Shown here piece after piece: positions 7,786 to 15,053 of a DNA stretch of 16,392 bases. Both the position numbers and the translations under genes were made by a program. The notes beneath the pieces were generated by a model, which saw nothing but the letters and a program-made list of their open reading frames with translations, was not told the origin of the DNA and did not search any database. Position 1 is the first letter of the stretch; each line of letters starts with the position of its first letter. Source of the stretch: Bacteroidales bacterium (GTDB lineage Bacteria; Bacteroidota; Bacteroidia; Bacteroidales; WCHB1-69); assembly GCA_016290715.1 (NCBI GenBank), contig JAEEUY010000185.1, positions 1 to 16,392 of the forward strand, given 5' to 3'.

Positions 7786-7819
7786 AACGACAAGAATTTA
7801 TTTATTAATAATGAGATTG

Positions 7820-7850
7820 CAAATTTAAAGAAAATAAAGTATAAAAACAA
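7820..7850 (-). promoter_or_regulatory. Putative promoter of the GAPDH gene
   Basis: On the minus strand TAAATTTG (7827 to 7820) matches the -7 consensus TAnnTTTG. TTG (7850 to 7848) lies exactly 20 bp upstream as a -33 element. Predicted start near 7814, leader about 30 nt. One of the two best-formed promoters in the window. Confidence 0.6.
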
Positions 7851-8042
7851 TGAACCTTTAATAATTCGTTGTAATTTTTTATTATTGCCAGACAAAAATC
7901 TGGAAGACAATCATATCATATTGATATACACTAATTTGCAAAATATTGCTATCAACTAAAATTTATGAGCTTAGCTTTTGCTTCTTGGGTATCAATACAA
8001 AGGAAAAGAAGAAGGAATGAAAGCAGGGGTAGACTTCATGTC

Positions 8043-8059
8043 GCGTCTCTTCGAGACGC
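8043..8059. repeat. Perfect stem-loop 1 in the intergenic mosaic
   Basis: GCGTCTC (8043-8049), loop TTC, GAGACGC (8053-8059): a 7-bp perfect stem with no T run after it on either strand, so not an obvious terminator. Confidence 0.75.
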
Positions 8060-8109
8060 TTGTCCGAGAGGCGCATCCAATCGCCACTCTGCACTTTCGT
8101 TTGAGCGGG

Positions 8110-8137
8110 GGTTACTGAGAGCGCGTGCACTGCACGC
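8110..8137 (+). repeat. Hairpin module, copy 1
   Basis: GGTTACTGAGAGC followed by GCGTGC-ACT-GCACGC (8123-8137). It shares its lead-in sequence and stem with the module at 8195-8224. Confidence 0.7.
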
Positions 8138-8194
8138 TGGTTGCCTGCGCCATTGCCACCTCATACTGCGCTCCACTTCGTTCCGCTTATATGA

Positions 8195-8224
8195 GGTTAC
8201 TAAGAGTGCGTGCCTTTGGCACGC
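8195..8224 (+). repeat. Hairpin module, copy 2
   Basis: GGTTACTAAGAGT followed by GCGTGCC-TTT-GGCACGC (8208-8224), then AAAAAG. The lead-in differs from copy 1 at two positions (G/A and C/T). The stem is one pair longer and the loop sequence differs, so the stem is kept while the loop varies. Confidence 0.7.
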
Positions 8225-8363
8225 AAAAAGAACAAAACGCTATCTATCACACTAATAATCATTGATTTATATTGTATATACAATACCCCACGCCGCCGCC
8301 AAAATAGGGCCTTGATGAAAAAAACGTCAAAAAAAATGATGGAATAAAGCGTTAAGAAGTTTA

Positions 8364-8391
8364 CACTGTTTGAGCGCATCAGAAAACAGTG
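8364..8391. repeat. Stem-loop in the intergenic mosaic
   Basis: CACTGTTT (8364-8371) pairs perfectly with AAACAGTG (8384-8391) across a 12-nt loop. Confidence 0.65.
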
Positions 8392-8517
8392 GGTCATCGC
8401 TTCAAGCCAATGATTAAAAACGACTTTAACGAAAAAGAACAGCGCGAGTTTTGTAAACTTTAGCTTTATGAAGTCATTTTTTAGTTTTTTTCAGCACAGC
8501 CTTGACTTTTTCTTTTG

Positions 8518-8554
8518 CTTCTTTTCCTTTTGTGTCAAGACAAAAGAAAAGAAG
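8518..8554. repeat. Long inverted repeat (15-bp stem)
   Basis: CTTCTTTTCCTTTTGT (8518-8533) pairs with ACAAAAGAAAAGAAG (8540-8554) around the loop GTCAAG: a 15-bp stem with a single bulged C. It is the longest inverted repeat I found in the window. There is no U tract on either side, so it is not a standard terminator. A diverged copy occurs at about 7975-8014. Confidence 0.75.
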
Positions 8555-8693
8555 AATTATCTTATAATTTATCTGTAAATACCATAATAACAGTAAATTA
8601 CTAAAAATACATAACTTTTAGCGGACAACAATATAAAAAGAAACGAAGAATAAAGTGAGCCTGTGGTAACATTGGGCAAACCCGAATGATAAC

Positions 8694-9584
8694 CTATTCT
8701 GAAATGGGCAGCATCTGATAACTATTATCCCTTTGGAACCAAGTCATCTGCCGTTTGGCATAACGGCGCGTATGCGTTTGAATATCAACGATAGCCCGTT
8801 CCAACGACATTTGTCCGTCAAAATATGCAAATAACTCTTTGTATCCCACGGTATTCAGGGCATTTAAATGACGCAGCGGGTACAAGGCGCGGGCCTCATC
8901 CAACCAGCCGTTTTCCATCATTTGCTGTGTACGCGCATGGATACGTTGGAAAAGTTCCTCGCGCGGGCGGGTGAGGCAGATTTTTTCTATATCAAAAGGA
9001 CGTGGCTTTTTAACTGATTTTAAAAAAGAGGAATAGGGTTGCCCCATTTGCAAGGAAACTTCAATGGCCCGAATCATGCGTTTATGGTCTGCCAAATTAC
9101 AAGTTTCATAATAATGGGGGTCCAATTTTTTAAGTTGCTGCCGCAACGATTCAATACCATCGTGGTGGAAACAATCATTTACATATTGGCGAACTTCCGG
9201 ATCTGGATCGGGGAGGTCATCAATGCCATAACAAACCGCATCTATATATAACCCAGAGCCCCCTGTAAGAATCACCACTTTGTGTTTTTCAAAAAGGGAT
9301 GGAAGGAGCGCCAAAACGTCTTGTTCATATCGGGAAACGCTATAATAGTCGTGAATAGAGAGATTGCCCACAAAAAAATGCGGCACGCGTCTCATTTCCT
9401 CTTCCGTAGGAGCCGCCGTGCCGATTTTCATCTCTTTATAAAATTGCCTTGAATCAGCAGATAAAATAACCGATTCATAATGCAATGCTGCCTCTATTGC
9501 AAATTGCGTCTTCCCTACCGCCGTAGGTCCCGCAATGACCAATAAGGTGGGACGGTTAAAATTCTTTAAATTCATCAAAGCCAC
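8694..9584 (-). CDS. miaA: tRNA dimethylallyltransferase
   Basis: Transfers a dimethylallyl group to the N6 of A37 in tRNAs that read UNN codons (the i6A modification). 296 residues, close to the usual 300-315. P-loop GPTAVGKT (about 19-26) near the N-terminus, then SADSRQFYKEMKIGTA (substrate and Mg site), GGSGLYIDAV, the DHKRMIRAIEV segment, and the C-terminal LNTVGYKELFAYFDG and TRRYAKRQMTWFQR blocks, all typical of MiaA. The start at 9584 overlaps the end of the upstream gene by 29 bp; the ATG at 9575 (M4) would overlap by 20. Either way translation is probably coupled. It is the last gene of the yebC cluster. Confidence 0.95.
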   Translation of the reverse strand: MALMNLKNFNRPTLLVIAGPTAVGKTQFAIEAALHYESVILSADSRQFYKEMKIGTAAPTEEEMRRVPHFFVGNLSIHDYYSVSRYEQDVLALLPSLFEKHKVVILTGGSGLYIDAVCYGIDDLPDPDPEVRQYVNDCFHHDGIESLRQQLKKLDPHYYETCNLADHKRMIRAIEVSLQMGQPYSSFLKSVKKPRPFDIEKICLTRPREELFQRIHARTQQMMENGWLDEARALYPLRHLNALNTVGYKELFAYFDGQMSLERAIVDIQTHTRRYAKRQMTWFQRDNSYQMLPISE

Positions 9585-10158
9585 TCATATCCAAGTCATC
9601 ATACCCATCTTCAAAGTCGCCGCCATATTCATCGTCCATATCTTCCGTTTCCTCCAACAGTTCATTGTAGCCATCATCAATATTAGGAAGCTTAAAGTTT
9701 TTCAACTCTTTCGGTAATTCTTTTACACTATGAGTACAACGAGGATAGGTAACCCCTTTCTCTTCTGGAAGAATCTTCAACAATTCGATGTAAAATACTT
9801 TTGGATTCAAGAAATCGTATTCATACATCAGTTGTTGGTGCGGATTCGTAATAAAATCTTTGAGTAAAGAGTCCTTCATTACGAAAATAGGCAATTTGGA
9901 GCGCAAAGAGTATTCATCTTCTTCCTCATATACTGGTTCTTCTTTCTCATCATCATCCCCCATATCCATCAAAGAGATCTCCTTTTGTTTGTTCCATTTG
10001 GAGTCACAAATAAAGAAAGAGGCCAACTCTTTTCCATCCAAACCGATAGATGATAATAGAATTTTGTGAAAAGACTCGAATGAATCATTCGCCTCAATTT
10101 CGATGTCGCGAACAAAATCTTCAACTTCGTCGTAATAGACTCTAAACTTGTAATACAT
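9556..10158 (-). CDS. Plasmid pRiA4b ORF-3-like family protein with acidic C-terminus
   Basis: 200-residue protein of unknown role. The N-terminal part (YYKFRVYYDEVEDFVRDIEI, then DSFESFHKILLSSIG and SFFICDSKW) follows the pattern of the pRiA4b ORF-3-like / IS1096 passenger family, small proteins that despite the names are often plain chromosomal genes. The middle and the tail from about residue 165 are very rich in Asp and Glu (LLEETEDMDDEYGGDFEDGYDD), and a second acidic patch lies near 68-80. No membrane segment or signal is seen. It lies 15 bp after yebC and overlaps miaA, so it is almost certainly cotranscribed with both. The acidic tail might mimic nucleic acid or bind a basic partner; this is only inference. 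Family call moderate. Confidence 0.65.
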   Translation of the reverse strand: MYYKFRVYYDEVEDFVRDIEIEANDSFESFHKILLSSIGLDGKELASFFICDSKWNKQKEISLMDMGDDDEKEEPVYEEEDEYSLRSKLPIFVMKDSLLKDFITNPHQQLMYEYDFLNPKVFYIELLKILPEEKGVTYPRCTHSVKELPKELKNFKLPNIDDGYNELLEETEDMDDEYGGDFEDGYDDLDMSGFDEFKEF

Positions 10159-10173
10159 GGCGAAAAAAATTTA

Positions 10174-10884
10174 TTATTCCATATTATGGAAGACATTGGT
10201 AACATCTTCGTCTTCTTCAATCTTCTCTAACAATTTCTCAACATCTTCTTTTTCAGCATCTGTCAAGTGTTTCAAATTGTTAGGGATACGCTCGAATTTA
10301 AAGCTCTTGATTTCGAAATCATTTTCTTCAAAATATTTTTGAAGAGGGCCAAAACTTTGGAAATCAGCATAAACCACCACTTCATTTTCATCTTCAAAAA
10401 TTTCCTCACATCCGTAATCTATCAATTCCAATTCCAATTCTTCGAGGTCAAGTCCTTCTTTTTTAGCGACAACGAAACTGCATTTTCTATCAAACAGGAA
10501 GTCGTGCATATTGGAGTTTCCAAGAGTACCACCCAGTTTGTTAAAATAGCTTCTGATATTTGCAACGGTACGCTGGTTGTTATCAGTAGCGGTTTCTATA
10601 ACCAGTGCGATACCGTGGGGAGCGGTGCCTGCGTAAACGATTTCTTTATAATCGGATGTATCTTTTTCAAAAGCACGCTTAATGGCTCTTTCCACATTTT
10701 CTTTCGGCATATTTTCCGAACGGGCATTCTGTATCAACAAACGTAATTTAGCATTTGCAGAAGGGTCTCCACCACCCGCTTTGGCTGCCATGGTTATTTC
10801 TTTTCCTAAACGGGTAAAGGTACGTGCCATATTACCCCATCTTTTAAATTTTCTTGCTTTTCTATATTCAAATGCTCGACCCAT
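10174..10884 (-). CDS. YebC/PmpR (TACO1) family protein
   Basis: 236 residues, normal for the family. It starts with MGRAFEYRKARKFKRWGNMARTFTRLGKEI, followed by AAKAGGGDPSANAKLRLLIQNARSENMPKENVERAIKRA and YAGTAPHGIALVIETATDNNQRTVANIRSYFNKLGGTLG, the diagnostic YebC blocks. Long described as transcription regulators; more recent work on YebC and TACO1 links the family to translation past difficult (polyproline) sequences. The second view suits its neighbour miaA, which also serves translation. The C-terminal end is acidic (EDEDVTNVFHNME). It has its own promoter-like element and is the first gene of the yebC - acidic gene - miaA cluster. Confidence 0.93.
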   Translation of the reverse strand: MGRAFEYRKARKFKRWGNMARTFTRLGKEITMAAKAGGGDPSANAKLRLLIQNARSENMPKENVERAIKRAFEKDTSDYKEIVYAGTAPHGIALVIETATDNNQRTVANIRSYFNKLGGTLGNSNMHDFLFDRKCSFVVAKKEGLDLEELELELIDYGCEEIFEDENEVVVYADFQSFGPLQKYFEENDFEIKSFKFERIPNNLKHLTDAEKEDVEKLLEKIEEDEDVTNVFHNME

Positions 10885-10917
10885 AAATAATATTTTTAAT
10901 GATTAACTATTAAATTG

Positions 10918-10925
10918 CAAAAGTA
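10918..10925 (-). promoter_or_regulatory. Putative yebC promoter -7 element
   Basis: TACTTTTG on the minus strand (10925 to 10918) matches TAnnTTTG, 33 bp before the yebC start and in the short gap after hutU. No clear -33 box; that position would lie inside the hutU 3' end. It suggests yebC is not simply read through from hutU. Confidence 0.45.
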
Positions 10926-10939
10926 CAAAAATTTATATT

Positions 10940-12937
10940 TTAAAATGCTTTATTGATTAATTCATCATCGGCGAAATTAGGGATGGTAACTTTCAAATTC
11001 GGATTTTCAGCCATTGCACGTTTGATAGCGAAAAGGGCTCCTTCGTTGCGTGCCCATGCCCTGCGGCTGATACCATTGTTTACGTCCCAGTATAACATGT
11101 TGCGCAAACGGCGGTCGGCATCGCTACTTCCATCAAGCAACATACCGAAGCCTCCGTTAATCACTTCACCCCAGCCAACGCCACCACCATTGTGGATGGA
11201 CACCCACGTAGCGCCACGGAATGAATCGCCAATCACATTCTGCACTGCCATATCGGCCGTAAAGCTGGAACCATCGTAAATGTTAGACGTTTCTCTGTAT
11301 GGAGAGTCTGTGCCTGAAACATCATGATGGTCGCGACCCAAAACGACGGGAGCCGACAAACGGCCTTCCCTGATGGCCTTATTGAACGCTGCAGCAATCT
11401 GAATACGACCTTCCGCATCGGCATACAAAATTCTCGCTTGGGAACCCACGACCAAATGATTGGCTTGCGCACCCTCAATCCAACGAATGTTGTCATGCAT
11501 CTGTTGGCGAATTTCAGCGGGAGCCTCTGCACTCAATTTCCGCAAAACCTCTAACGCCAACGCATCCGTAATGGCCAAATCTTCCGGCTTGCCTGAGGTA
11601 CAAACCCAACGGAAAGGACCAAACCCGTAATCAAAACACATTGGCCCCATAATATCCTGGACATAAGAAGGATAGCGGAAAGTGCCATCGGCTTTCAAAA
11701 CATCCGCACCAGCACGACTGCTTTCCAACAAAAAGGCATTCCCATAGTCAAAGAAATACATCCCTCTCGCCGTCATTTTATTGATGGCCGCCACCTGACG
11801 ACGCAAACTCTCTTGTACCGCCGCTTTAAAGCGTTCGGGTTCTTCTGCCATCATCACTTTCGATTCCTCAAAAGTATAACCTACAGGATAATACCCCCCT
11901 GCCCACGGATTGTGCAAGGATGTTTGGTCAGAACCCAAATCCACCTGAATTTGTTTCTCTGCACAATATTCCCACAAATCCACGATATTGCCTTGATAGG
12001 CAAAAGAACGAGCTATTTTCTGTTTCCTTGCTTCCGCCACTTTCGCCATCAACACATCCAAATTGTCATGCACTTCATCCACCCAACCTTGTGCATAGCG
12101 TTTTTGCGTGGCATTGGGATTGATTTCCGCCGTAATTGAAACCACACCGGCGATATCCCCAGCTTTGGGTTGTGCCCCCGACATACCGCCCAAACCTGCC
12201 GTAATGAACAACTTGCCGGCAGTATCACCGCCTATTTTACGACTCGCATTCAAAACAGTAATCGTTGTTCCATGCACAATTCCTTGTGGCCCGATGTACA
12301 TGTACGACCCCGCCGTCATCTGCCCATATTGGCTGACTCCCAAAGCGTTGAATTTTTCCCAATGGTCGGGTTTTGAATAATTGGGAATAACCATACCATT
12401 GGTTACCACTACCCGCGGAGCATCTTTATGCGACGGGAAAAGTCCAAGCGGATGCCCTGAATACATCACCAGGGTTTGTTCGTCGGTCATCTCCGACAAA
12501 TATTTCATTACCAAGCGATATTGCGCCCAATTCTGGAAAACAGCACCATTTCCACCGTATGTGATCAATTCATGTGGATGTTGGGCAACGGCCGGATCCA
12601 AATTATTTTGAATCATCAGCATAATGGCTGCCGCTTGACGACATTTTGCCGGATATTGCTCAATCGGACGGGCATACATTTCGTAATCCGGACGAAAACG
12701 ATACATGTAAATTCTCCCATATTTATGTAATTCTTCCACAAATTCCGGTGCCAATACAGCATGAAATTGGGGGTCAAAATAACGGAGTGCATTGCGCAGG
12801 GCCAATTTTTTCTCGGCCGGCGTTAATATATCTTTTCTCTTCGGGGCATGATTGATATTCGGATCGTATGGTTTCGGATCCGGTAGAACAGATGGAATCC
12901 CTTGTTGAATATCTTTTTGAAAATCTTGTAATGTCAT
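10940..12937 (-). CDS. hutU: Urocanate hydratase
   Basis: Second step of histidine degradation: urocanate plus water to 4-imidazolone-5-propionate, using tightly bound NAD+ as an electrophile. 665 residues, longer than the roughly 555 of Pseudomonas or Bacillus HutU and closer to the animal enzyme and other Bacteroidota forms. Seen: YGGNGAVFQNWAQYRL (substrate and NAD region), VMYSGHPLGLFPSH, the glycine-rich FITAGLGGMSGAQPKA (NAD binding), DQTSLHNPWAGGYYPVGYTF, GFGPFRWVCTSGKPEDL with C446, and ISRRAWARNEGA near the end. No hutH, hutI or ftcD is next to it, so the pathway genes are scattered or lie elsewhere. No terminator is visible after it. Confidence 0.97.
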   Translation of the reverse strand: MTLQDFQKDIQQGIPSVLPDPKPYDPNINHAPKRKDILTPAEKKLALRNALRYFDPQFHAVLAPEFVEELHKYGRIYMYRFRPDYEMYARPIEQYPAKCRQAAAIMLMIQNNLDPAVAQHPHELITYGGNGAVFQNWAQYRLVMKYLSEMTDEQTLVMYSGHPLGLFPSHKDAPRVVVTNGMVIPNYSKPDHWEKFNALGVSQYGQMTAGSYMYIGPQGIVHGTTITVLNASRKIGGDTAGKLFITAGLGGMSGAQPKAGDIAGVVSITAEINPNATQKRYAQGWVDEVHDNLDVLMAKVAEARKQKIARSFAYQGNIVDLWEYCAEKQIQVDLGSDQTSLHNPWAGGYYPVGYTFEESKVMMAEEPERFKAAVQESLRRQVAAINKMTARGMYFFDYGNAFLLESSRAGADVLKADGTFRYPSYVQDIMGPMCFDYGFGPFRWVCTSGKPEDLAITDALALEVLRKLSAEAPAEIRQQMHDNIRWIEGAQANHLVVGSQARILYADAEGRIQIAAAFNKAIREGRLSAPVVLGRDHHDVSGTDSPYRETSNIYDGSSFTADMAVQNVIGDSFRGATWVSIHNGGGVGWGEVINGGFGMLLDGSSDADRRLRNMLYWDVNNGISRRAWARNEGALFAIKRAMAENPNLKVTIPNFADDELINKAF

Positions 12938-12960
12938 AGTTCGCAGTTTAAAAACGGCTG

Positions 12961-12968
12961 CAAATTTA
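12961..12968 (-). promoter_or_regulatory. Putative hutU promoter -7 element
   Basis: TAAATTTG on the minus strand (12968 to 12961), identical to the -7 box of the GAPDH gene, 23 bp before the hutU ATG. No clear TTG at the -33 position. The 169-bp gap 12938-13106 serves hutU and yidC divergently. Confidence 0.45.
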
Positions 12969-13070
12969 CAAAATAAAGAGGAATTTTAAAGAAAAAAAAT
13001 ATTTTTTTCTTCCTTTCACTCACTGATATATGCTTCTAAAAATCAAGCATAAACGAGTCGTTTTTTTTTG

Positions 13071-13078
13071 TACCTTTG
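13071..13078 (+). promoter_or_regulatory. Putative yidC promoter -7 element
   Basis: TACCTTTG matches TAnnTTTG, 28 bp before the yidC ATG, giving a leader of about 20 nt. It is preceded by a T9 run; no clear -33 box. Confidence 0.5.
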
Positions 13079-13106
13079 CGCCCTCATTTTTTAACAAGAA
13101 ATAATT

Positions 13107-15050
13107 ATGGATAAGAATACAGTCATTGGCTTTCTACTCATCTTTGGGTTGCTCATCGGCTATAGTTTTTACACGACCAAACAAAACAAAAAACAGCAAG
13201 AAAAACGCTTACAGGAAATGGAAGCGGTGCAAGATAGCATCTCAAACGCTGCTGCGGAGGAGCAAACAGCGGTTCTCGTTCCGCAAGAAGAGGCTCAAGA
13301 TAGTGTCGCAACAGATTCTGTAGCCCCAACGAAACCGATTGTCCAACATACGTTTTCTTATCAAAATACCGATCAAACAACTGATTATGTGGTAAATACC
13401 AATATGGGTGAGTATCATTTCTCCCCCATGGGCGGTTATCTCACGAAAGTTCAACTTCACCATATTTATCCCTACACTCCCAAAGAGCAAACCGAAAAAC
13501 CAGAACTGGTGTTGTTTGACCATAACACAACCATGAACTTTGACTTGAAGTTGAAGAGCCAGTTTGTAAATACCAAAGAATGCTACTTTGTCGCTTCTGC
13601 CGACTCTTTGCAAGTAACCGAAGGGGAACAGCAACTCACCTTGCGTCTTTATCCGTACAAAAACGGCGATTCTTCCCTTTCCGCTTTCAGCCAAATAGAT
13701 TCTTCGGCATATTTGGAGTATGTTTATACTTTCAATGCCAATGACTATAAATTCGACTTCGCGATTCATTTCGTCAATTTAGCGCAATATCTGTATAAAA
13801 ACAAGCGTGAATACAATTTAAAATGGGAAGCCGACATCAACAATGTGGAGAAGAACTACGATTATGAGCGCGATGCCACCACCCTTTACTATAGTTATGA
13901 TGAAGATGATGTGGATAATCTCAACGAGCGTGCGGCCGACACGAAAGATTTCACCACTTCTTTGAAATGGGTATCCTTTAAGCAGCAATTTTTCACCTCT
14001 ATTATCATCGCTAAAAATGAGTTTAAGAATGGCCATTTAGAGGTGGCACTGCCTGAAAAAAATGAACGCCCTCTGCTCAAAAAAATGAATGCCAACCTTG
14101 CTTTTGAAGTAGGAAATACCGATGAAGGCAGTTTTGATATGAGTTTGTACTTCGGGCCGAACCAATATAAACAATTAAAACCTTACGATTTGGGATTGGA
14201 GCGTCAAGTACCGCTGGGATGGGGATTCTTCTTGCTTCATTGGATTAACAGATATGCCATTATCCCTATTTTCAACTGGTTAGAAGCGTATGGCTTAAGT
14301 TATGGCATCATCATTCTGATTTTAACCATTATCATCAAAATGGTTTTACTGCCCATTGCTTACAAAACATATATGTCGTCGGCAAAGATGCGCGCATTGA
14401 AACCGCAAATTTCCGAGATCAGCGAACGCTACCCAAAACAGGAAGATGCGATGAAAAAGCAGCAAGCGACCATGGCATTGTACAAACGCGCCGGCGTGAG
14501 CCCCAGTGCAGGGTGCCTCCCCGCCCTTCTGCAAATGCCTATCCTGATTGCCATGTTCCGCTTTTTCCCCTCCGCCTACGAATTGCGACAACAACCTTTC
14601 CTCTGGGCCGATGACCTCTCCACTTACGATTCCATCCTCGACTTGAGTTTCAACATTCCTTTCTACGGGGACCACGTCTCTCTTTTCACCCTGCTGATGA
14701 CCATTGCAACACTCGTTTATACTTGGCTGAATAACAAACTGATGGCTCCTTCTGGAAACGAAGACCAAATGAAAATGATGCGCATTATGATGTATCTGAT
14801 GCCTATCTTGTTCCTCGGTATGTTTAATAGTTTCTCCTCAGCCCTTACTTATTACTACCTGCTCGTTAACCTGATTACTTTCTTGCAAATGTGGATCTTC
14901 AGAATGGCTGTGGATGAAAAGAAACTACAAGCCCAACTATTGAGCAATATGAATAAACCCATTAAAAAATCAAAATGGGAATTGAAAATGGAGGCGATGA
15001 TGAAACAGCAACAACAACTCCAAAAACAACAGGCCCAAAGAAAAAAATAG
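13107..15050 (+). CDS. yidC: Membrane protein insertase YidC
   Basis: Inserts and folds inner-membrane proteins, alone or with SecYEG. 647 residues, the long Gram-negative form. TM1 is at about 5-23 (VIGFLLIFGLLIGYSFY). A coiled, charged linker follows (to about 90), then the periplasmic beta-supersandwich domain (about 90-365). The insertase core starts near 370 (GWGFFLLHWINRYAIIPIFN), with TM segments at YGIIILILTIIIKMVLLPI, the cytosolic hairpin MRALKPQISEISERY, AGCLPALLQMPILIAMFRF, HVSLFTLLMTIATLVYTWL and MYLMPILFLGMFNSFSSALTYYYLLVNL. The hydrophilic-groove arginine would correspond to R373 in the WINRY segment; I did not align it. The C-terminus is a Lys/Gln-rich tail, as in ribosome-binding YidC tails. 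The next gene starts 3 bp after its stop. Confidence 0.97.
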   Translation: MDKNTVIGFLLIFGLLIGYSFYTTKQNKKQQEKRLQEMEAVQDSISNAAAEEQTAVLVPQEEAQDSVATDSVAPTKPIVQHTFSYQNTDQTTDYVVNTNMGEYHFSPMGGYLTKVQLHHIYPYTPKEQTEKPELVLFDHNTTMNFDLKLKSQFVNTKECYFVASADSLQVTEGEQQLTLRLYPYKNGDSSLSAFSQIDSSAYLEYVYTFNANDYKFDFAIHFVNLAQYLYKNKREYNLKWEADINNVEKNYDYERDATTLYYSYDEDDVDNLNERAADTKDFTTSLKWVSFKQQFFTSIIIAKNEFKNGHLEVALPEKNERPLLKKMNANLAFEVGNTDEGSFDMSLYFGPNQYKQLKPYDLGLERQVPLGWGFFLLHWINRYAIIPIFNWLEAYGLSYGIIILILTIIIKMVLLPIAYKTYMSSAKMRALKPQISEISERYPKQEDAMKKQQATMALYKRAGVSPSAGCLPALLQMPILIAMFRFFPSAYELRQQPFLWADDLSTYDSILDLSFNIPFYGDHVSLFTLLMTIATLVYTWLNNKLMAPSGNEDQMKMMRIMMYLMPILFLGMFNSFSSALTYYYLLVNLITFLQMWIFRMAVDEKKLQAQLLSNMNKPIKKSKWELKMEAMMKQQQQLQKQQAQRKK

Positions 15051-15053
15051 GCC

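Larger units (their letters stand above)
7960..8570. repeat. Intergenic mosaic of hairpins and short repeats, no credible gene
   Basis: The 0.9-kb gap between the GAPDH gene and miaA holds at least five stem-loops in about 510 bp (8043-8554): 8043-8059, 8123-8137, 8208-8224, 8364-8391 and 8518-8554. It also has an inverted repeat CCTCATA/TATGAGG (8159-8165 / 8190-8196). The segments CTTTTGCTTCTT... ACAAAGGAAAAGAAGAA (about 7975-8014) and CTTTTGCTTCTT... ACAAAAGAAAAGAAGAA (8512-8556) are diverged direct copies that bracket the block. Base composition changes sharply, with a GC-rich part at 8040-8225 inside an AT-rich gap. It looks like a dispersed non-coding repeat cluster or a decayed mobile element. 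The outer parts (7860-7960 and 8560-8690) show nothing further. Confidence 0.6.

Noticed and set aside
7965..8255. 96-codon + strand ORF (MSLAFASWV...)
   Set aside because: It runs straight through several perfect hairpins and repeat modules, is arginine/cysteine-rich without domain character, and has no promoter; more likely a by-product of the non-coding repeat cluster.
8200..8397. 65-codon - strand ORF (MTHCFLMRSN...)
   Set aside because: It lies over the stem-loops of the same mosaic and overlaps the opposite ORF; composition is not protein-like. Possibly a conserved repeat, not a gene.
7960..8570. Intact insertion sequence
   Set aside because: No transposase reading frame, no clear terminal inverted repeats flanking a unit, and no target-site duplication could be identified.
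7786..8693. tRNA or rRNA gene in the large gap
   Set aside because: The hairpins do not assemble into a cloverleaf and no TTCRANY-like T-arm sits in the right context.
10267..10746. 159-codon + strand ORF opposite yebC
   Set aside because: Phe-rich shadow created by acidic/Lys codons of yebC on the other strand.
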